DNA of 64,000 bases from RBC074 sp964470555 (GCA_964470555.1 CAYYDG010000028.1:33114-97113), one strand, 5' to 3'. Counted from the first letter of the stretch, positions 37,045 to 46,348 are shown. The notes: generated by a model not told the origin, from the sequence alone. A program made the numbers and translations.

Positions 37045-37474
37045 AAACGAAATAGTAATTGGGGCATATCGAGTTTACCAAGTCGCGGCTAAAAAATTCG
37101 ACCGCTTCGCGGTGAGGGTAAAACCTTTCTCTTGACGCCTGTGGTTTCTGTCAATTCCGGCAGTTCCATCTTCGCTTCGCCGCTTTGGGCGGCTCCGCAC
37201 ACCTCAAAGCTTGCTCCGCTACGATTCCACTGCCTCATTTCTGGCCGGAACTATAAGAGGGTAAGAGTTACCTGCTAATTCCTCACAAAGCGGTTCTTAT
37301 AGCGATTTTCACTTGAATGCGACTTGGTAGAACAGGTTAATAACCTGTTCTACCAACGCTTGGTAAGCAAATTGACAGGTCGCGTGCAATTGCAACCCGC
37401 TATAAACACGGCAATTCTCCTTCGGTGATAATCCAGAATCAAAGTGGCTTTCTTACACCCAGCCATAATGAAGC
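37045..37474. other. Intergenic region with a perfect palindrome
   Basis: 430 bases without a supported gene. The main feature is a perfect inverted repeat: TGGTAGAACAGGTTA (37325-37339) and its reverse complement (37341-37355), one base apart. It is followed closely by CGCTTGGTA. It lies 120 bases downstream of the MFS gene stop and could end that transcript or be an interspersed repeat. Confidence 0.65.
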
Positions 37475-38755
37475 TCAAGCCAATTGCGATTTTTCTTCCG
37501 ACGTCACGCGCTGGTTGACCATGAACCAATACGCAGCAATGCCAAGCGTCAACAACACACCCGTCACACCCAGAGCCAGCGCAAATGATCCGGTCTTTTT
37601 GGCGATGAAGCCGGAAAGCGCAGGCGCGACAATGCCTCCCAGATTGCCGAAGAAATTTTGCAGACCTCCGACCGTGCCGACCAGTTGTCGGTCGCAAACC
37701 GATTGCGTCAACGTCCAACTGGCAATGCCGCTGATGGTTAAACTGCACACGGCAATGGAGAGCAAATACACCGCGGTCATTTTGTCGGAAACAAAACCAG
37801 CCGGAACGATAACGATTGCGCCCGCCATGCCGATCATCATGAACACCTTGCGCATCAACTGTTCGTTCTTTCCGCGTCGCACCAGCCAATCGGCCAGCGT
37901 GCCGGTCGCAATTGCCACAAAGAATCCGGCCAGATACGGCACGGAACTGAAAAAGGCCATTTCCTTCGTGCTGAAACCGCGCTCCAGCTTCAGATAACCC
38001 GGCAACCACGTATACAGCAGAATCCAGCAATAGTTGTAACAGGCGTATCCCAAACACATGCCCAGCACGCTGCGATGGCGCAGCAGAGAAAAGCTGGCGA
38101 AAAACGATGGCCGAGTGGAATGGTCGCTGATGACTTTGGCAGTTTCGTGCCGCCGCATAAACAGCAACCACGGCAACAACCAGATCAACGGCAGCAACCC
38201 CGACAAGCCGAAAAAGATTTGCCAACCGACGGCGGCAATCACCAACGCGCCGACGCCGTTGACAAAAGATTGCCCCAACCGGCTGCCCGCGTTGGCGAAG
38301 GCCGTCGCAACGCCGCGTTCGCGCACCGAAAACCAATTGGCAATGGCGCGACCATGAGCCGGAAAGATGGCGGATTGCCCCACTCCCAGAAAGGCTCGCA
38401 TCAGAATCAACATCGTCAACCCGCGAGCCAATCCCGTTGCCGCCGCAGCCAACGACCAAAGAGCATATCCCCAGGCATACACACGTTTGACGCCATACCG
38501 ATCAATCGCCCATCCGGCAGGCGTTTGCATAAAGGCATACGGCCAGAAAAACGCCGACAACAACACTCCCATGACGGTTGTCGAAAGATGCAACTCTTCG
38601 ATCATAAATGGCGCGGCAACCGACAACGCTCCGCGATGCATGTAGCAGAAAAACATGCCTACGTGCATCAACGCGACCAACGTCCAACGTTGCGGCGATT
38701 CGTTCAGCGATGGATAGGTATTTGATTCAACGACTGTCGGTGAGGAAGGAAGCAT
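37475..38755 (-). CDS. MFS transporter, anion:cation symporter type
   Basis: 426 residues with twelve predicted membrane segments. Early motifs are FCYMHRGALSVAAPFMIEEL and the MFS loop AGWAIDRYGVKRVYAWGYAL. RAFLGVGQSAIFPAHGRAIA and FSVRERGVATAFANAGSRLG recall the hexuronate/glucarate (ACS) branch, so an organic acid or sugar acid is a likely substrate. It comes after a fucosidase-containing run on the same strand (gap 144 bases), which agrees with sugar use but does not prove it. Confidence 0.88.
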   Translation of the reverse strand: MLPSSPTVVESNTYPSLNESPQRWTLVALMHVGMFFCYMHRGALSVAAPFMIEELHLSTTVMGVLLSAFFWPYAFMQTPAGWAIDRYGVKRVYAWGYALWSLAAAATGLARGLTMLILMRAFLGVGQSAIFPAHGRAIANWFSVRERGVATAFANAGSRLGQSFVNGVGALVIAAVGWQIFFGLSGLLPLIWLLPWLLFMRRHETAKVISDHSTRPSFFASFSLLRHRSVLGMCLGYACYNYCWILLYTWLPGYLKLERGFSTKEMAFFSSVPYLAGFFVAIATGTLADWLVRRGKNEQLMRKVFMMIGMAGAIVIVPAGFVSDKMTAVYLLSIAVCSLTISGIASWTLTQSVCDRQLVGTVGGLQNFFGNLGGIVAPALSGFIAKKTGSFALALGVTGVLLTLGIAAYWFMVNQRVTSEEKSQLA

Positions 38756-38899
38756 GAAACCTCTCGGAACTCTTACGTTGCGATTGCAGGCCGCGTCTTG
38801 CCGAATTGCGTCGCTTGTTCAAAGGCCTGCGCCAGTTGTTGACCTTCGGATTTACACCATTGGTCTCCTTGCTCGTTCAAAGTGCGTTGAGAGACGAAC

Positions 38900-39364
38900 T
38901 CAGTCCTGGGATGTAGTGCGAGGGAATTTCTGCCTGTAACTCCGTAACGAATACAGCATCAGCGGATAAGCAGTGGCGGCGCTCACCAGCGACAAGATGA
39001 TCGAGCCAACGACAAAAGGCAGCAATTGACGCCATTGCGCCGCCAGCAAACGCCAGAACTCCGCCGTCAAAATTGCGCTCAACCCCGCTGACGGCAATTC
39101 CACTGGCGGAGAACCAACGATCAAACTTCCGATGGCCCACGAAGCCGCGATGATCGGCGCCATCGTCCACGGATTGTTGAGCAGGCTGCCCGTCAACACT
39201 GCCGCTTTGTTCAACCGCCAGACCACCGAAACCAGCGCCGCCAGAATCGTCTGCAATCCCAGCAGAGGCGAAAACCCTATGAACGTTCCAATGGCGAAGG
39301 CCAGCGCCGTGCGCTCCGGCGGTTCGTCCAAATTGAGCAAGGTTCGTAAGGCGCGTCGAAACAT
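38900..39364 (-). CDS. DUF2062 membrane protein
   Basis: 154 residues with three to four membrane segments. The motifs PPERTALAFAIGTFIGFSPLLG, RLNKAAVLTGSLLNNPWT and a C-terminal segment (LLPFVVGSIILSLVSAATAY) match the DUF2062 family. Its role is unknown; it is often found near glycosyltransferases and envelope genes. It starts 6 bases after the fucosidase stop and is probably in the same operon. Confidence 0.88.
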   Translation of the reverse strand: MFRRALRTLLNLDEPPERTALAFAIGTFIGFSPLLGLQTILAALVSVVWRLNKAAVLTGSLLNNPWTMAPIIAASWAIGSLIVGSPPVELPSAGLSAILTAEFWRLLAAQWRQLLPFVVGSIILSLVSAATAYPLMLYSLRSYRQKFPRTTSQD

Positions 39365-39370
39365 GGCGAA

Positions 39371-40834
39371 TTATTTTTCTGCAAACAAACTGAATTCGCT
39401 GATGCACGGATTGGCGGCGGCTTTGGTGATGCGCAATCGCACTTTGCGCGTTGTCACCGGTTGGCCGCGCAACAATCGCTGAGCGCCAATGCCGACCGCT
39501 TTGCCGAATTCTTTCCACTGGCCGTCAGTCCAGACATCCACAGCGAATTCATCCACACGATGGCCGAGTTTGATGTTTTCTCGCACGCGAACGACGTTGA
39601 ATGTTTTTTCCGCGCCCAAATCCAGTTCAAGCTCCGCCGTCGTCACGTCATCATCCGTCGCCCAAAAACTGAATCGGTCGGCGTCCAGCACTTTTGCCGC
39701 AGCGAATTGCTTATCATTGCCGCGCACATTGCTCGCCTTTGCTTTCGCACCTTTCGCCAGATTGATGGCGAACGTTTGCCGCAACCAGTCACCAAACTCG
39801 CGCAACGACTTCGCGTCATTTTCGTGAATACGCCCACGACGATCCGGCGGCACGTTCAGCAAAAACGAAGCTCCGCGTCCGACAGAAGCGAAGTACAAAT
39901 TCTTCAACTGTTCTGGAGTTTTCACCTTGTCGTTCTGGGCTTCGTGCCAGAACCAGCCGGGACGAATGGAAACATCGCATTCCGCCGGTCGCCAAACCGA
40001 ACCGTGGCGGTCGCCGCTGTTCAGTTGTTTTTCAACGCCTTCCTGCCCCGGATAAATGTGTTCGCCGTTGATCGTCGTCCAGCAAGGATCGCCCGCAATT
40101 CCTTTTTCATTGCCTACCCAGCGAATGTCCGGCCCGGCATCGCTGAAGACCACCGCATTCGGTTGCAGTTGGCGAACCAGATTCCACGTCGTCGGCCAAT
40201 CGTAATAACTGGTTTTATCAATCTTTCGTCGCTCGCGCGCCCCGCCATAAAAACCGTCGCCGCCATTCGCGCCGTCGTGCCAGATTTCAAACAACTCGCC
40301 GTAATTGGTCATCAATTCGCGCAACTGTTGACGATAAATTTCGACATACTCCGGCTTGCCGTATTTGGCGTTGTTGCGATCCCAGGGAGAGAGATAGACG
40401 CCGAACTTCATGCCGTGACGACGACAAGCGTCAGCGAATTCTTTGACCACATCGCCTGCGCCTTTGCGCCAAGGGCTTCTGGAAATGTTGTGTTCCGTCG
40501 TTTTGGTTGGCCACAGACAAAATCCGTCATGATGTTTGGCCGTCAGAATAACGCCTTTCAATCCACCAGCTTTCAGACTGGTGACGATCTGGTCGGCGCT
40601 GAAATCCGTGGGGGCGAAAATTTTCGGGTCTTCGTCGCCGTAACCCCATTCCTTGTCGGTGAAGGTGTTCGTCGTGAAATGCACGAAGCCGTAAAGTTCC
40701 AGTTCGTGCCAGCGCAATTGGCGTTCGCTGGGAACTGCGCCAAAGGGTTTGGGCGGTTGAACGGGCGCTAGCCAACCGGCGGCCAGCAGCGTTGGAATCA
40801 GGCAGAACAAGAAAAGCGAGAGTTTGAATTTCAT
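39371..40834 (-). CDS. Alpha-L-fucosidase, GH29 family, secreted
   Basis: 487 residues. A signal peptide (LSLFLFCLIPTLLAAGW) is followed by a GH29 barrel. YGFVHFTTNTFTDKEWGYGD, GVILTAKHHDGFCLWPTKT, GVYLSPWDR and FEIWHDGANGG are all present; the Asp of IWHDG is in the position of the catalytic nucleophile. The last 130 residues (ASNVRGNDKQFAAAKVLDAD; VRLRI) look like a carbohydrate-binding discoidin-type domain. It releases fucose from glycans outside the cytoplasm. The gene lies 4 bases after trxC and 6 bases before the DUF2062 gene. Confidence 0.9.
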   Translation of the reverse strand: MKFKLSLFLFCLIPTLLAAGWLAPVQPPKPFGAVPSERQLRWHELELYGFVHFTTNTFTDKEWGYGDEDPKIFAPTDFSADQIVTSLKAGGLKGVILTAKHHDGFCLWPTKTTEHNISRSPWRKGAGDVVKEFADACRRHGMKFGVYLSPWDRNNAKYGKPEYVEIYRQQLRELMTNYGELFEIWHDGANGGDGFYGGARERRKIDKTSYYDWPTTWNLVRQLQPNAVVFSDAGPDIRWVGNEKGIAGDPCWTTINGEHIYPGQEGVEKQLNSGDRHGSVWRPAECDVSIRPGWFWHEAQNDKVKTPEQLKNLYFASVGRGASFLLNVPPDRRGRIHENDAKSLREFGDWLRQTFAINLAKGAKAKASNVRGNDKQFAAAKVLDADRFSFWATDDDVTTAELELDLGAEKTFNVVRVRENIKLGHRVDEFAVDVWTDGQWKEFGKAVGIGAQRLLRGQPVTTRKVRLRITKAAANPCISEFSLFAEK

Positions 40835-40838
40835 ATCG

Positions 40839-41288
40839 TTAAATCAGTCCGTTCATCTGCAATCGGCGCAACATCATTTCCTTCGGCACTGCGCCCGTGA
40901 TGCGATCAACTTCGCGGCCATCGTTGAAGACGATCATTGTCGGAATGCTTTGCACGCCAAAGCGCCGAGCCGTCATCGGATTTTCGTCAATGTTCAATTT
41001 GGCGACGCGAACGCGCCCGACCAGATCGTTGGCCAGTTCTTCTATAAACGGCCCGATCATCAAACAGGGGCCGCACCATCCAGCCCAGAAATCCAGAAAG
41101 ACCGGCAACGGCGATTGTTCAATGTCGCGTGAAAAACTCGCGTCGGTGATTTTCATCGGAGCGACTTTCGCCAACAGTTTCGCATGGCATTTGCCACACA
41201 CAGGCGATTCTCCGGCAGAAAGTTTTTCCAGCAACACGCGGTTGGCCGCGCCACAGTTTGAGCAACGAATAATTTCAGAATCAGACAT
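40839..41288 (-). CDS. trxC: Thioredoxin with N-terminal zinc ribbon (thioredoxin 2 type)
   Basis: 149 residues. The N-terminal zinc ribbon has two CxxC pairs (CSNCG and CGKCH). The thioredoxin domain carries FLDFWAGWCGPCLMIGPFIE with the WCGPC redox centre, and the cis-Pro in SIPTMIVF. The start at 41288 is supported by GAGGA 7 bases upstream; a longer frame to 41363 is not. It is the first gene of a tightly spaced run with the fucosidase. About 300 bases upstream of it hold no recognisable gene. Confidence 0.93.
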   Translation of the reverse strand: MSDSEIIRCSNCGAANRVLLEKLSAGESPVCGKCHAKLLAKVAPMKITDASFSRDIEQSPLPVFLDFWAGWCGPCLMIGPFIEELANDLVGRVRVAKLNIDENPMTARRFGVQSIPTMIVFNDGREVDRITGAVPKEMMLRRLQMNGLI

Positions 41289-41588
41289 CTTCTTGTCCTC
41301 TTTTCCACTTTGCCTGTTGAGCACTGTTGAGCGCTGGTGAGCGCTATCGAATGACTTCAGCATCGCAGATTGCTGCGCTGAACTCGCGTTAGCCTATTGC
41401 TTACACTGCATTATTTTCCAGACTCTGGCAAAAGAAGTTCTTGCCCTACCCCGCAGACGAACCTCAATGGTTTCCTGCGCAGCGTGACACAAACTGAAAA
41501 CGAACTTGACTGCTTATTGGAAGAGGCATTGACGAATGAATCCGATGGCTTCGAATTGAGTGTGAAAATAAGCGTCAAACCACGCTTT

Positions 41589-43061
41589 TCAATAAAGCGG
41601 CAACCGCAATTTGGCTTCGCAGCCTTTGCCGCTGGCGCGATTTTCCAAGGTCAGCATGCCGCCGTGGCCTTCGGCGATCTGGCGGCTGAGCGCCAGGCCG
41701 ATGCCGGAACCGCCCGGCTTGGTCGTAAAAAACGGCACGAACAAATTGGACGTATTCGACAATCCCTGGCCTTCGTCTTCGACGGAAATTTCCAGAAAGC
41801 CATTGTTGACGCGCCAACTGACGCTGACGCCACCGCCGGTTTGCAAAGCGGCGTCCACCGCATTGCGCAGCAGGTTAATCAACAACTGCTCCAATTGATC
41901 GCGGTCGCCTTGAATCGTCAGTTCAGGGCCGGGCAATAATTCCACCTTCAAACGCGTTTCCAATCCGGCAACCTGCCGAACCCAATTGCCCACATCCATC
42001 GGCTGCAATTCGGGACGCGGCAATTTAGCCAGAATCGCATACGCCGTCATAAACCGGTTCAACGATTCGGCGCGCGAAGAAATCACAGACAACCCGCGCG
42101 TGACATCCTCTTCCCAATCCGACGGGCGCGGATCGCGCGACAACAGAATTTCCAGACTGCGCGCAATGGATTTGATCGGCGTCAATGAATTGTTCAGTTC
42201 GTGCCCCAGCACTCGCACCAGACGTTGCCACGCCAAACGTTCTTCTTCTCGTAACGCGCGGCTCAGATCGGCAATGACCACCAATTGATGCGGCTTGCCG
42301 TTTTCGCGAAACGTGCTGCGGCGCAATCCCCAACGGCTGGCGACGTTGCCTATGCCGCCGGGAAAGGTTCGCTGCAACGTGCGCGCCGCTTCGCCTTCCA
42401 GACAATCCTGCATGCGTAACTCTTCGGCGCTTTTTCCAAGCAGTTGCGCCGACGGACGATCCAGCAAACGTTCAGCCGCTCGATTGACCAACCGCAAGCG
42501 TTGTTCGCTGTCAAAGGCAAATACGGCCAGATCAATTTCTTCCATCACGCGGCGCAACAAGGCCGTCGCTTCCATTGCGCCGAGCCGTTGAACACGCAAG
42601 GTGGAGCTGAGCGCGTTGACTTCGCGCACTACATCTCCGAGCGGGTCGTCTTTGTTGACCGCGCGGCCACGAATCGAATAATCGCCTTCGCGCAACGCAG
42701 ACAACAAATTCGACAAAGTTTGCAACGGCATGACCACGCGCTCGCGCAAAGCGTAAGCGCAGCCGAGCCAGAAACTGACGATAAAGACCGTCAAAGTCCA
42801 TTGCACTTTCGGCGTGTAATCACCCGTCCACAACATCAGCAACGCTACCAGCGCGCCGGGGAAACCGGTGAAAAACGCCAGCAGCCAGATGCGTTTATCG
42901 AAACTCAAAGGTTGAGCATGAAAAGGACGAGGAAGAGGTTTGACGTGAACTTGAGTGTCTCCGGCTTTGGTAGTTGGCTGCGGCAGGATCGAAAGCAGGT
43001 TTGGCCGGTCGGTGTCCACCGGTTCGTATTCGCCAAAGATTCGCAAGCCCAGAAGTTTCAT
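41589..43061 (-). CDS. NtrY-like sensor histidine kinase
   Basis: 490 residues. Two membrane segments (LLAFFTGFPGALVALLMLW; WTLTVFIVSFWLGCAYAL) precede a HAMP linker and a PAS domain (RRVMEEIDLAVFAFDSEQ). The HisKA box RVLGHELNNSLTPIKSI holds the phospho-accepting His. The ATPase domain has LLINLLRNAVDAALQ and GGSGIGLALSRQIAEGHGG. It is the natural partner of the sigma-54-type regulator encoded upstream on the same strand, but a HicAB pair lies between the two genes. AAGGA precedes the ATG. Confidence 0.92.
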   Translation of the reverse strand: MKLLGLRIFGEYEPVDTDRPNLLSILPQPTTKAGDTQVHVKPLPRPFHAQPLSFDKRIWLLAFFTGFPGALVALLMLWTGDYTPKVQWTLTVFIVSFWLGCAYALRERVVMPLQTLSNLLSALREGDYSIRGRAVNKDDPLGDVVREVNALSSTLRVQRLGAMEATALLRRVMEEIDLAVFAFDSEQRLRLVNRAAERLLDRPSAQLLGKSAEELRMQDCLEGEAARTLQRTFPGGIGNVASRWGLRRSTFRENGKPHQLVVIADLSRALREEERLAWQRLVRVLGHELNNSLTPIKSIARSLEILLSRDPRPSDWEEDVTRGLSVISSRAESLNRFMTAYAILAKLPRPELQPMDVGNWVRQVAGLETRLKVELLPGPELTIQGDRDQLEQLLINLLRNAVDAALQTGGGVSVSWRVNNGFLEISVEDEGQGLSNTSNLFVPFFTTKPGGSGIGLALSRQIAEGHGGMLTLENRASGKGCEAKLRLPLY

Positions 43062-43096
43062 TTACGAGTCCTTTATTGCGCTTCTTTGGCAAAGTT

Positions 43097-43312
43097 TTAA
43101 GCTGCGACTTCAACATAAGACGAATAGCTGCTCGGCTCTGGCAATTCATAACCTTCCAGTCGCAAACCTTCCAAATGAAAATCAATCGCTTCCTGAATGT
43201 TGCGTTCGGCTTCCGTTTTGGTCTTTCCCGTCGAGCCGCATCCTGGAACGTCGGGGGAATATGCCGAATAACCAGTTTCAGTTTTTTCGATGACGATCAA
43301 ATACTTCTTCAT
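43097..43312 (-). CDS. hicB: HicB family antitoxin
   Basis: 71 residues with the partially degraded RNase-H fold typical of HicB: YLIVIEKTETGYSAYSPDVP, GCGSTGKTKTEAERNIQEAI and DFHLEGLRLEGYELPEP. It overlaps the end of the toxin gene by 4 bases, giving tight coupling. No C-terminal DNA-binding extension is present, so this is a short HicB. Confidence 0.92.
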   Translation of the reverse strand: MKKYLIVIEKTETGYSAYSPDVPGCGSTGKTKTEAERNIQEAIDFHLEGLRLEGYELPEPSSYSSYVEVAA

Positions 43313-43497
43313 GGTTTCAGACCCGCCTGCTTCAAAATGTTGTTCAACGTTCCGGCGGCTAGATCATCGCCCGGATTGCCGGGAACTGTGACTAGACCGG
43401 GTTTCGTCGGATGTTTGTATTGATGATGGCTGCCTTTGGTTCTCACCCAATACCAGCCGTCTTGCTCGATCAACTTTATCAAGTCTCGCACCTTCAC
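43309..43497 (-). CDS. hicA: HicA family mRNA interferase toxin
   Basis: 62 residues covering the complete HicA double-stranded RNA-binding fold: KVRDLIKLIEQDGWYWVRTK, then GSHHQYKHPTKPGLVTVPGN with the catalytic His in SHHQY. It is followed by hicB with a 4-base overlap (toxin first, the common order). The pair lies between the response-regulator and kinase genes on the same strand. Confidence 0.93.
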   Translation of the reverse strand: MKVRDLIKLIEQDGWYWVRTKGSHHQYKHPTKPGLVTVPGNPGDDLAAGTLNNILKQAGLKP

Positions 43498-43537
43498 GAC
43501 TCAACAATAGTTCTCCCTTCCAGGTCAGTCAACGCAA

Positions 43538-44905
43538 CTATAGCCCGAATTTTTCCAGCCGCCGATACAAGGCGCTGCGGCTCAAACCCAGAGCTTCCGC
43601 CGCTTTGCTGACATTGCCGTCAAAGCGCGCCAGCGTCTTTTTGATCAGATAGCATTCGACATCTTCCAGGCTCATTTCTTCCAACCGAGCCGAACTTTCC
43701 GAAGCTTGATACAGGCCCAGATCACTGGCTTTGATGATGGTTCCTTGTGCCATCAGCACTCCGCGTTCGATGGCGTGATCGAGTTCGCGGACGTTGCCCG
43801 GCCATTGATGTTCGGTCAGCGCGCGCATCGCAGCGGCGTCGAAATCCGTCACCAGCTTGCGATATCGCGCGGCGTTCTGTTTCAGAAAGTGAGCCGCCAG
43901 CAGCGGAATGTCTTCGCGGCGGTCGCGCACGGCAGGCAAACGAATTTCAACCGTGTTCAAACGAAATAGCAAATCCTGGCGAAAACGTCCGGCGGCGACT
44001 TCGGCATGCAAATCGGCGTTGGTGGCCGAGATAATTCGGACGTTGACCTTGCGGGTTTTCGACGAACCGACGCGCTCGAATTCGCCGGTTTCCAAAACGC
44101 GCAACAGCTTGGCCTGTTGCGGCAAAGAGATGTTGGCGATTTCATCCAGAAACAATGTGCCTTCGTCGGCGAGTTCAAAACGACCTACGCGGTCGGTTTT
44201 GGCGTCGGTGTACGCGCCTTTGATGTGGCCGAACAATTCGCTTTCAAACACGCCTTCGGACAATCCGCCGACGTTGACCGTCACCAGCGGTTTATTGGCG
44301 CGATGCGAAATCGAATGCAACACGCTGGCGACGACGCCTTTGCCAGTTCCGTTTTCGCCGGTAATCAGCACGTTGGCGTCCGATGGGCCTACGCGAGCGA
44401 TGACTTGCAGCACGGGTTGCATGGCGGGCGATTCGGCAATCAGTTTCGAACGATGTTCGTTGCGAAGAATCTGGTTTTCCGCTTCCAGCCGCTGCCCCTT
44501 TTTGAGCGCCTGACCGAGTTCGATCTGCGTTCGCAAAATGCTGATCAGCCGTTCGTTTTCCCATGGCTTCTGAACGAAATCGCGCGCGCCGCGTCGCATG
44601 GCTTCGACGGCCAGATCAACGCTGCCCCAGGCCGTCATCACCACCACCGGCAAGGAATTGTCCATCGCCTGCAATTGCGCCAGCAAATCCAACCCTTCCT
44701 GGCCGGAGGTCGTGTCGCGCGTGTAATTCAAATCCATCAACGCCACATCGAAATCTCTATGTTCGATGGCGTACAAAATCTCTGCCGGTGAAGTCGCCGT
44801 TTCCGTTTGAAAGCCCTCGCTTTTCAGCAACAGGCGCAACGCTTCCAACACGTCAGGTTGATCGTCAGCGATCAGAATTCTAGGAAATGAGTTCGAGCTT
44901 TTCAT
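43538..44905 (-). CDS. NtrC-family response regulator with GAYTDA in place of GAFTGA
   Basis: 455 residues. The receiver domain has ILIADDQPDV and the phosphorylation Asp in DVALMDLNYTRD, with the Thr and Lys switch residues in VVVMTAW and FVQKPWE. The AAA+ domain has Walker A GENGTGKG and Walker B GTLFLDEI. The C-terminal helix-turn-helix is Fis-like (NVSKAAEALGLSRSALYRRL). The sigma-54-contacting loop, usually GAFTGA, reads GAYTDA here (FGHIKGAYTDAKTD), so sigma-54 activation is uncertain. It follows the ABC ATPase gene by 12 bases. Confidence 0.92.
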   Translation of the reverse strand: MKSSNSFPRILIADDQPDVLEALRLLLKSEGFQTETATSPAEILYAIEHRDFDVALMDLNYTRDTTSGQEGLDLLAQLQAMDNSLPVVVMTAWGSVDLAVEAMRRGARDFVQKPWENERLISILRTQIELGQALKKGQRLEAENQILRNEHRSKLIAESPAMQPVLQVIARVGPSDANVLITGENGTGKGVVASVLHSISHRANKPLVTVNVGGLSEGVFESELFGHIKGAYTDAKTDRVGRFELADEGTLFLDEIANISLPQQAKLLRVLETGEFERVGSSKTRKVNVRIISATNADLHAEVAAGRFRQDLLFRLNTVEIRLPAVRDRREDIPLLAAHFLKQNAARYRKLVTDFDAAAMRALTEHQWPGNVRELDHAIERGVLMAQGTIIKASDLGLYQASESSARLEEMSLEDVECYLIKKTLARFDGNVSKAAEALGLSRSALYRRLEKFGL

Positions 44906-44917
44906 AACTGCCTGATT

Positions 44918-45583
44918 CTATTCTTTCACCAACCATCCGTCAGCCAGATTGATGATGCGATTGCCGTAAGTCGCGTTCACTTCCGAATGCGTCACCTGGA
45001 CGATGGTCGTTCCTTCGTCATTCAGTCGTTTGAACAATTCCATGATTTCCTTGCCCTGGCTTGAATGCAGATTGCCGGTGGGTTCGTCCGCCAGAATGAT
45101 TCTCGGATTGGCGATGACGGCGCGCGCCACACCAACCAATTGCTGCTGACCGCCGGAAAGCTGATTCGGATACAAATCTTTTTTGCCGACAATGTTGAAT
45201 TTGTCCAGCACGTCGCCAACGATGGCTTCACGTTCGGATTTTTTGATGTCGCGGTACGACAACGGAATTTCCAGGTTTTCATACACCGTCAGATGATCCA
45301 GCAGATGATAACTCTGGAACACAAAACCTATGTTGCGATTGCGAATTTCCGCCCGGTCTTTGGGTTTCATTTTGTGAATGGCGAAATCGCCAAAATAATA
45401 CTCGCCATCCCATCCGGCATCGTGCATGCCCAGGATGTGCAGCAGCGTGGATTTGCCAGCGCCGCTCGGCCCCATGATCGAGATGAATTCGCCTTCTTTG
45501 ATTTCCAGCGAAACGCGTCTGAGCACGTAATACTTCTGCAACCCTTGCGGATAATACTTTTCGATATTTTCCAAACGAATCAT
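44918..45583 (-). CDS. ABC transporter ATP-binding protein, MacB/LolD type
   Basis: 221 residues with all ABC motifs: Walker A GPSGAGKSTLLH, signature LSGGQQQ, Walker B RIILADEPTGNLHS and the H-loop VQVTHSE. Similarity is to the LolD/MacB class that works with FtsX-like permeases in lipoprotein, macrolide or peptide export. The two large permeases encoded upstream on the same strand are the likely partners, although a Uma2 gene in opposite orientation separates them. It ends 12 bases before the response regulator. Confidence 0.93.
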   Translation of the reverse strand: MIRLENIEKYYPQGLQKYYVLRRVSLEIKEGEFISIMGPSGAGKSTLLHILGMHDAGWDGEYYFGDFAIHKMKPKDRAEIRNRNIGFVFQSYHLLDHLTVYENLEIPLSYRDIKKSEREAIVGDVLDKFNIVGKKDLYPNQLSGGQQQLVGVARAVIANPRIILADEPTGNLHSSQGKEIMELFKRLNDEGTTIVQVTHSEVNATYGNRIINLADGWLVKE

Positions 45584-45671
45584 TGTTCAAACCTCTGATT
45601 GCCCATCGTGCGGGCAATCGGTAAAATCCAATCGTCCAATTCAATCATCACATCAATCCGAGGTAGCTATT

Positions 45672-46346
45672 ATGACTCCACAGCCAATGCTTGAAAGACC
45701 GCTGAGCCGTTACGAGTTGATTTCCCAGCTTTCCGATGGAGCCAGCATGACCTTCCCGCACGTCAGTTGGGAAGAATATGAAGAATTGCTCGACCAATTT
45801 GTCGAGCCAGCAGGATTGCGTATGAGCTATTACAAAGGAGAACTCACAGCCATGTCACTTTCAGCCGAACATGAAAACAATGCTCGCTTCATTGATCAGC
45901 TTATTACTGCGCTCAAGCTTCGACTTCTCATCAACATCCGATCTTTTGGCTCATGGACAATGAAGAAAGCGAAAAAGCAAACCGGCAAAGAGCCGGATGC
46001 CTGCTTTTACGTTCAAACGGCGGCAGCGATTGGCAACCGTATTGATTTGGATTTCACCACCGACCCCCCGCCTGACATCGCTGTTGAAGTAGATATTCAT
46101 CATAAAACCAAAAACCAATTGGAGATTTACGCCACGCTCGGTATTCCAGAGTTGTGGGTGTTCGACAACGGACGACTGACCATTCACCTGCTTGAAGACG
46201 ACCATTACGTTGAAGCGGAAACCAGCAAGGCTCTGCCGATGCTGACGGCTTCGGTGCTGACCGAATTCCTCAACCGATTGCCGAAAGACGGCGAATTCCA
46301 AACCTTGCTGGCGTTTGACGAATGGTTGCGGTCAATCAAGCAATAA
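45672..46346 (+). CDS. Uma2 family (DUF820) restriction-endonuclease-like protein
   Basis: 224 residues of the Uma2 family, with a PD-(D/E)xK nuclease fold. The conserved parts are LRMSYYKGELTAMSLSAEHE, GKEPDACFYV, PPDIAVEVDIHHKTKNQLEI and YATLGIPELWVFDNG. These proteins are abundant in cyanobacteria and acidobacteria, and their role is unsettled. It is on the plus strand and ends 2 bases before the stop of the convergent permease gene, so it splits an otherwise leftward ABC locus. Confidence 0.88.
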   Translation: MTPQPMLERPLSRYELISQLSDGASMTFPHVSWEEYEELLDQFVEPAGLRMSYYKGELTAMSLSAEHENNARFIDQLITALKLRLLINIRSFGSWTMKKAKKQTGKEPDACFYVQTAAAIGNRIDLDFTTDPPPDIAVEVDIHHKTKNQLEIYATLGIPELWVFDNGRLTIHLLEDDHYVEAETSKALPMLTASVLTEFLNRLPKDGEFQTLLAFDEWLRSIKQ

Positions 46347-46348
46347 AA

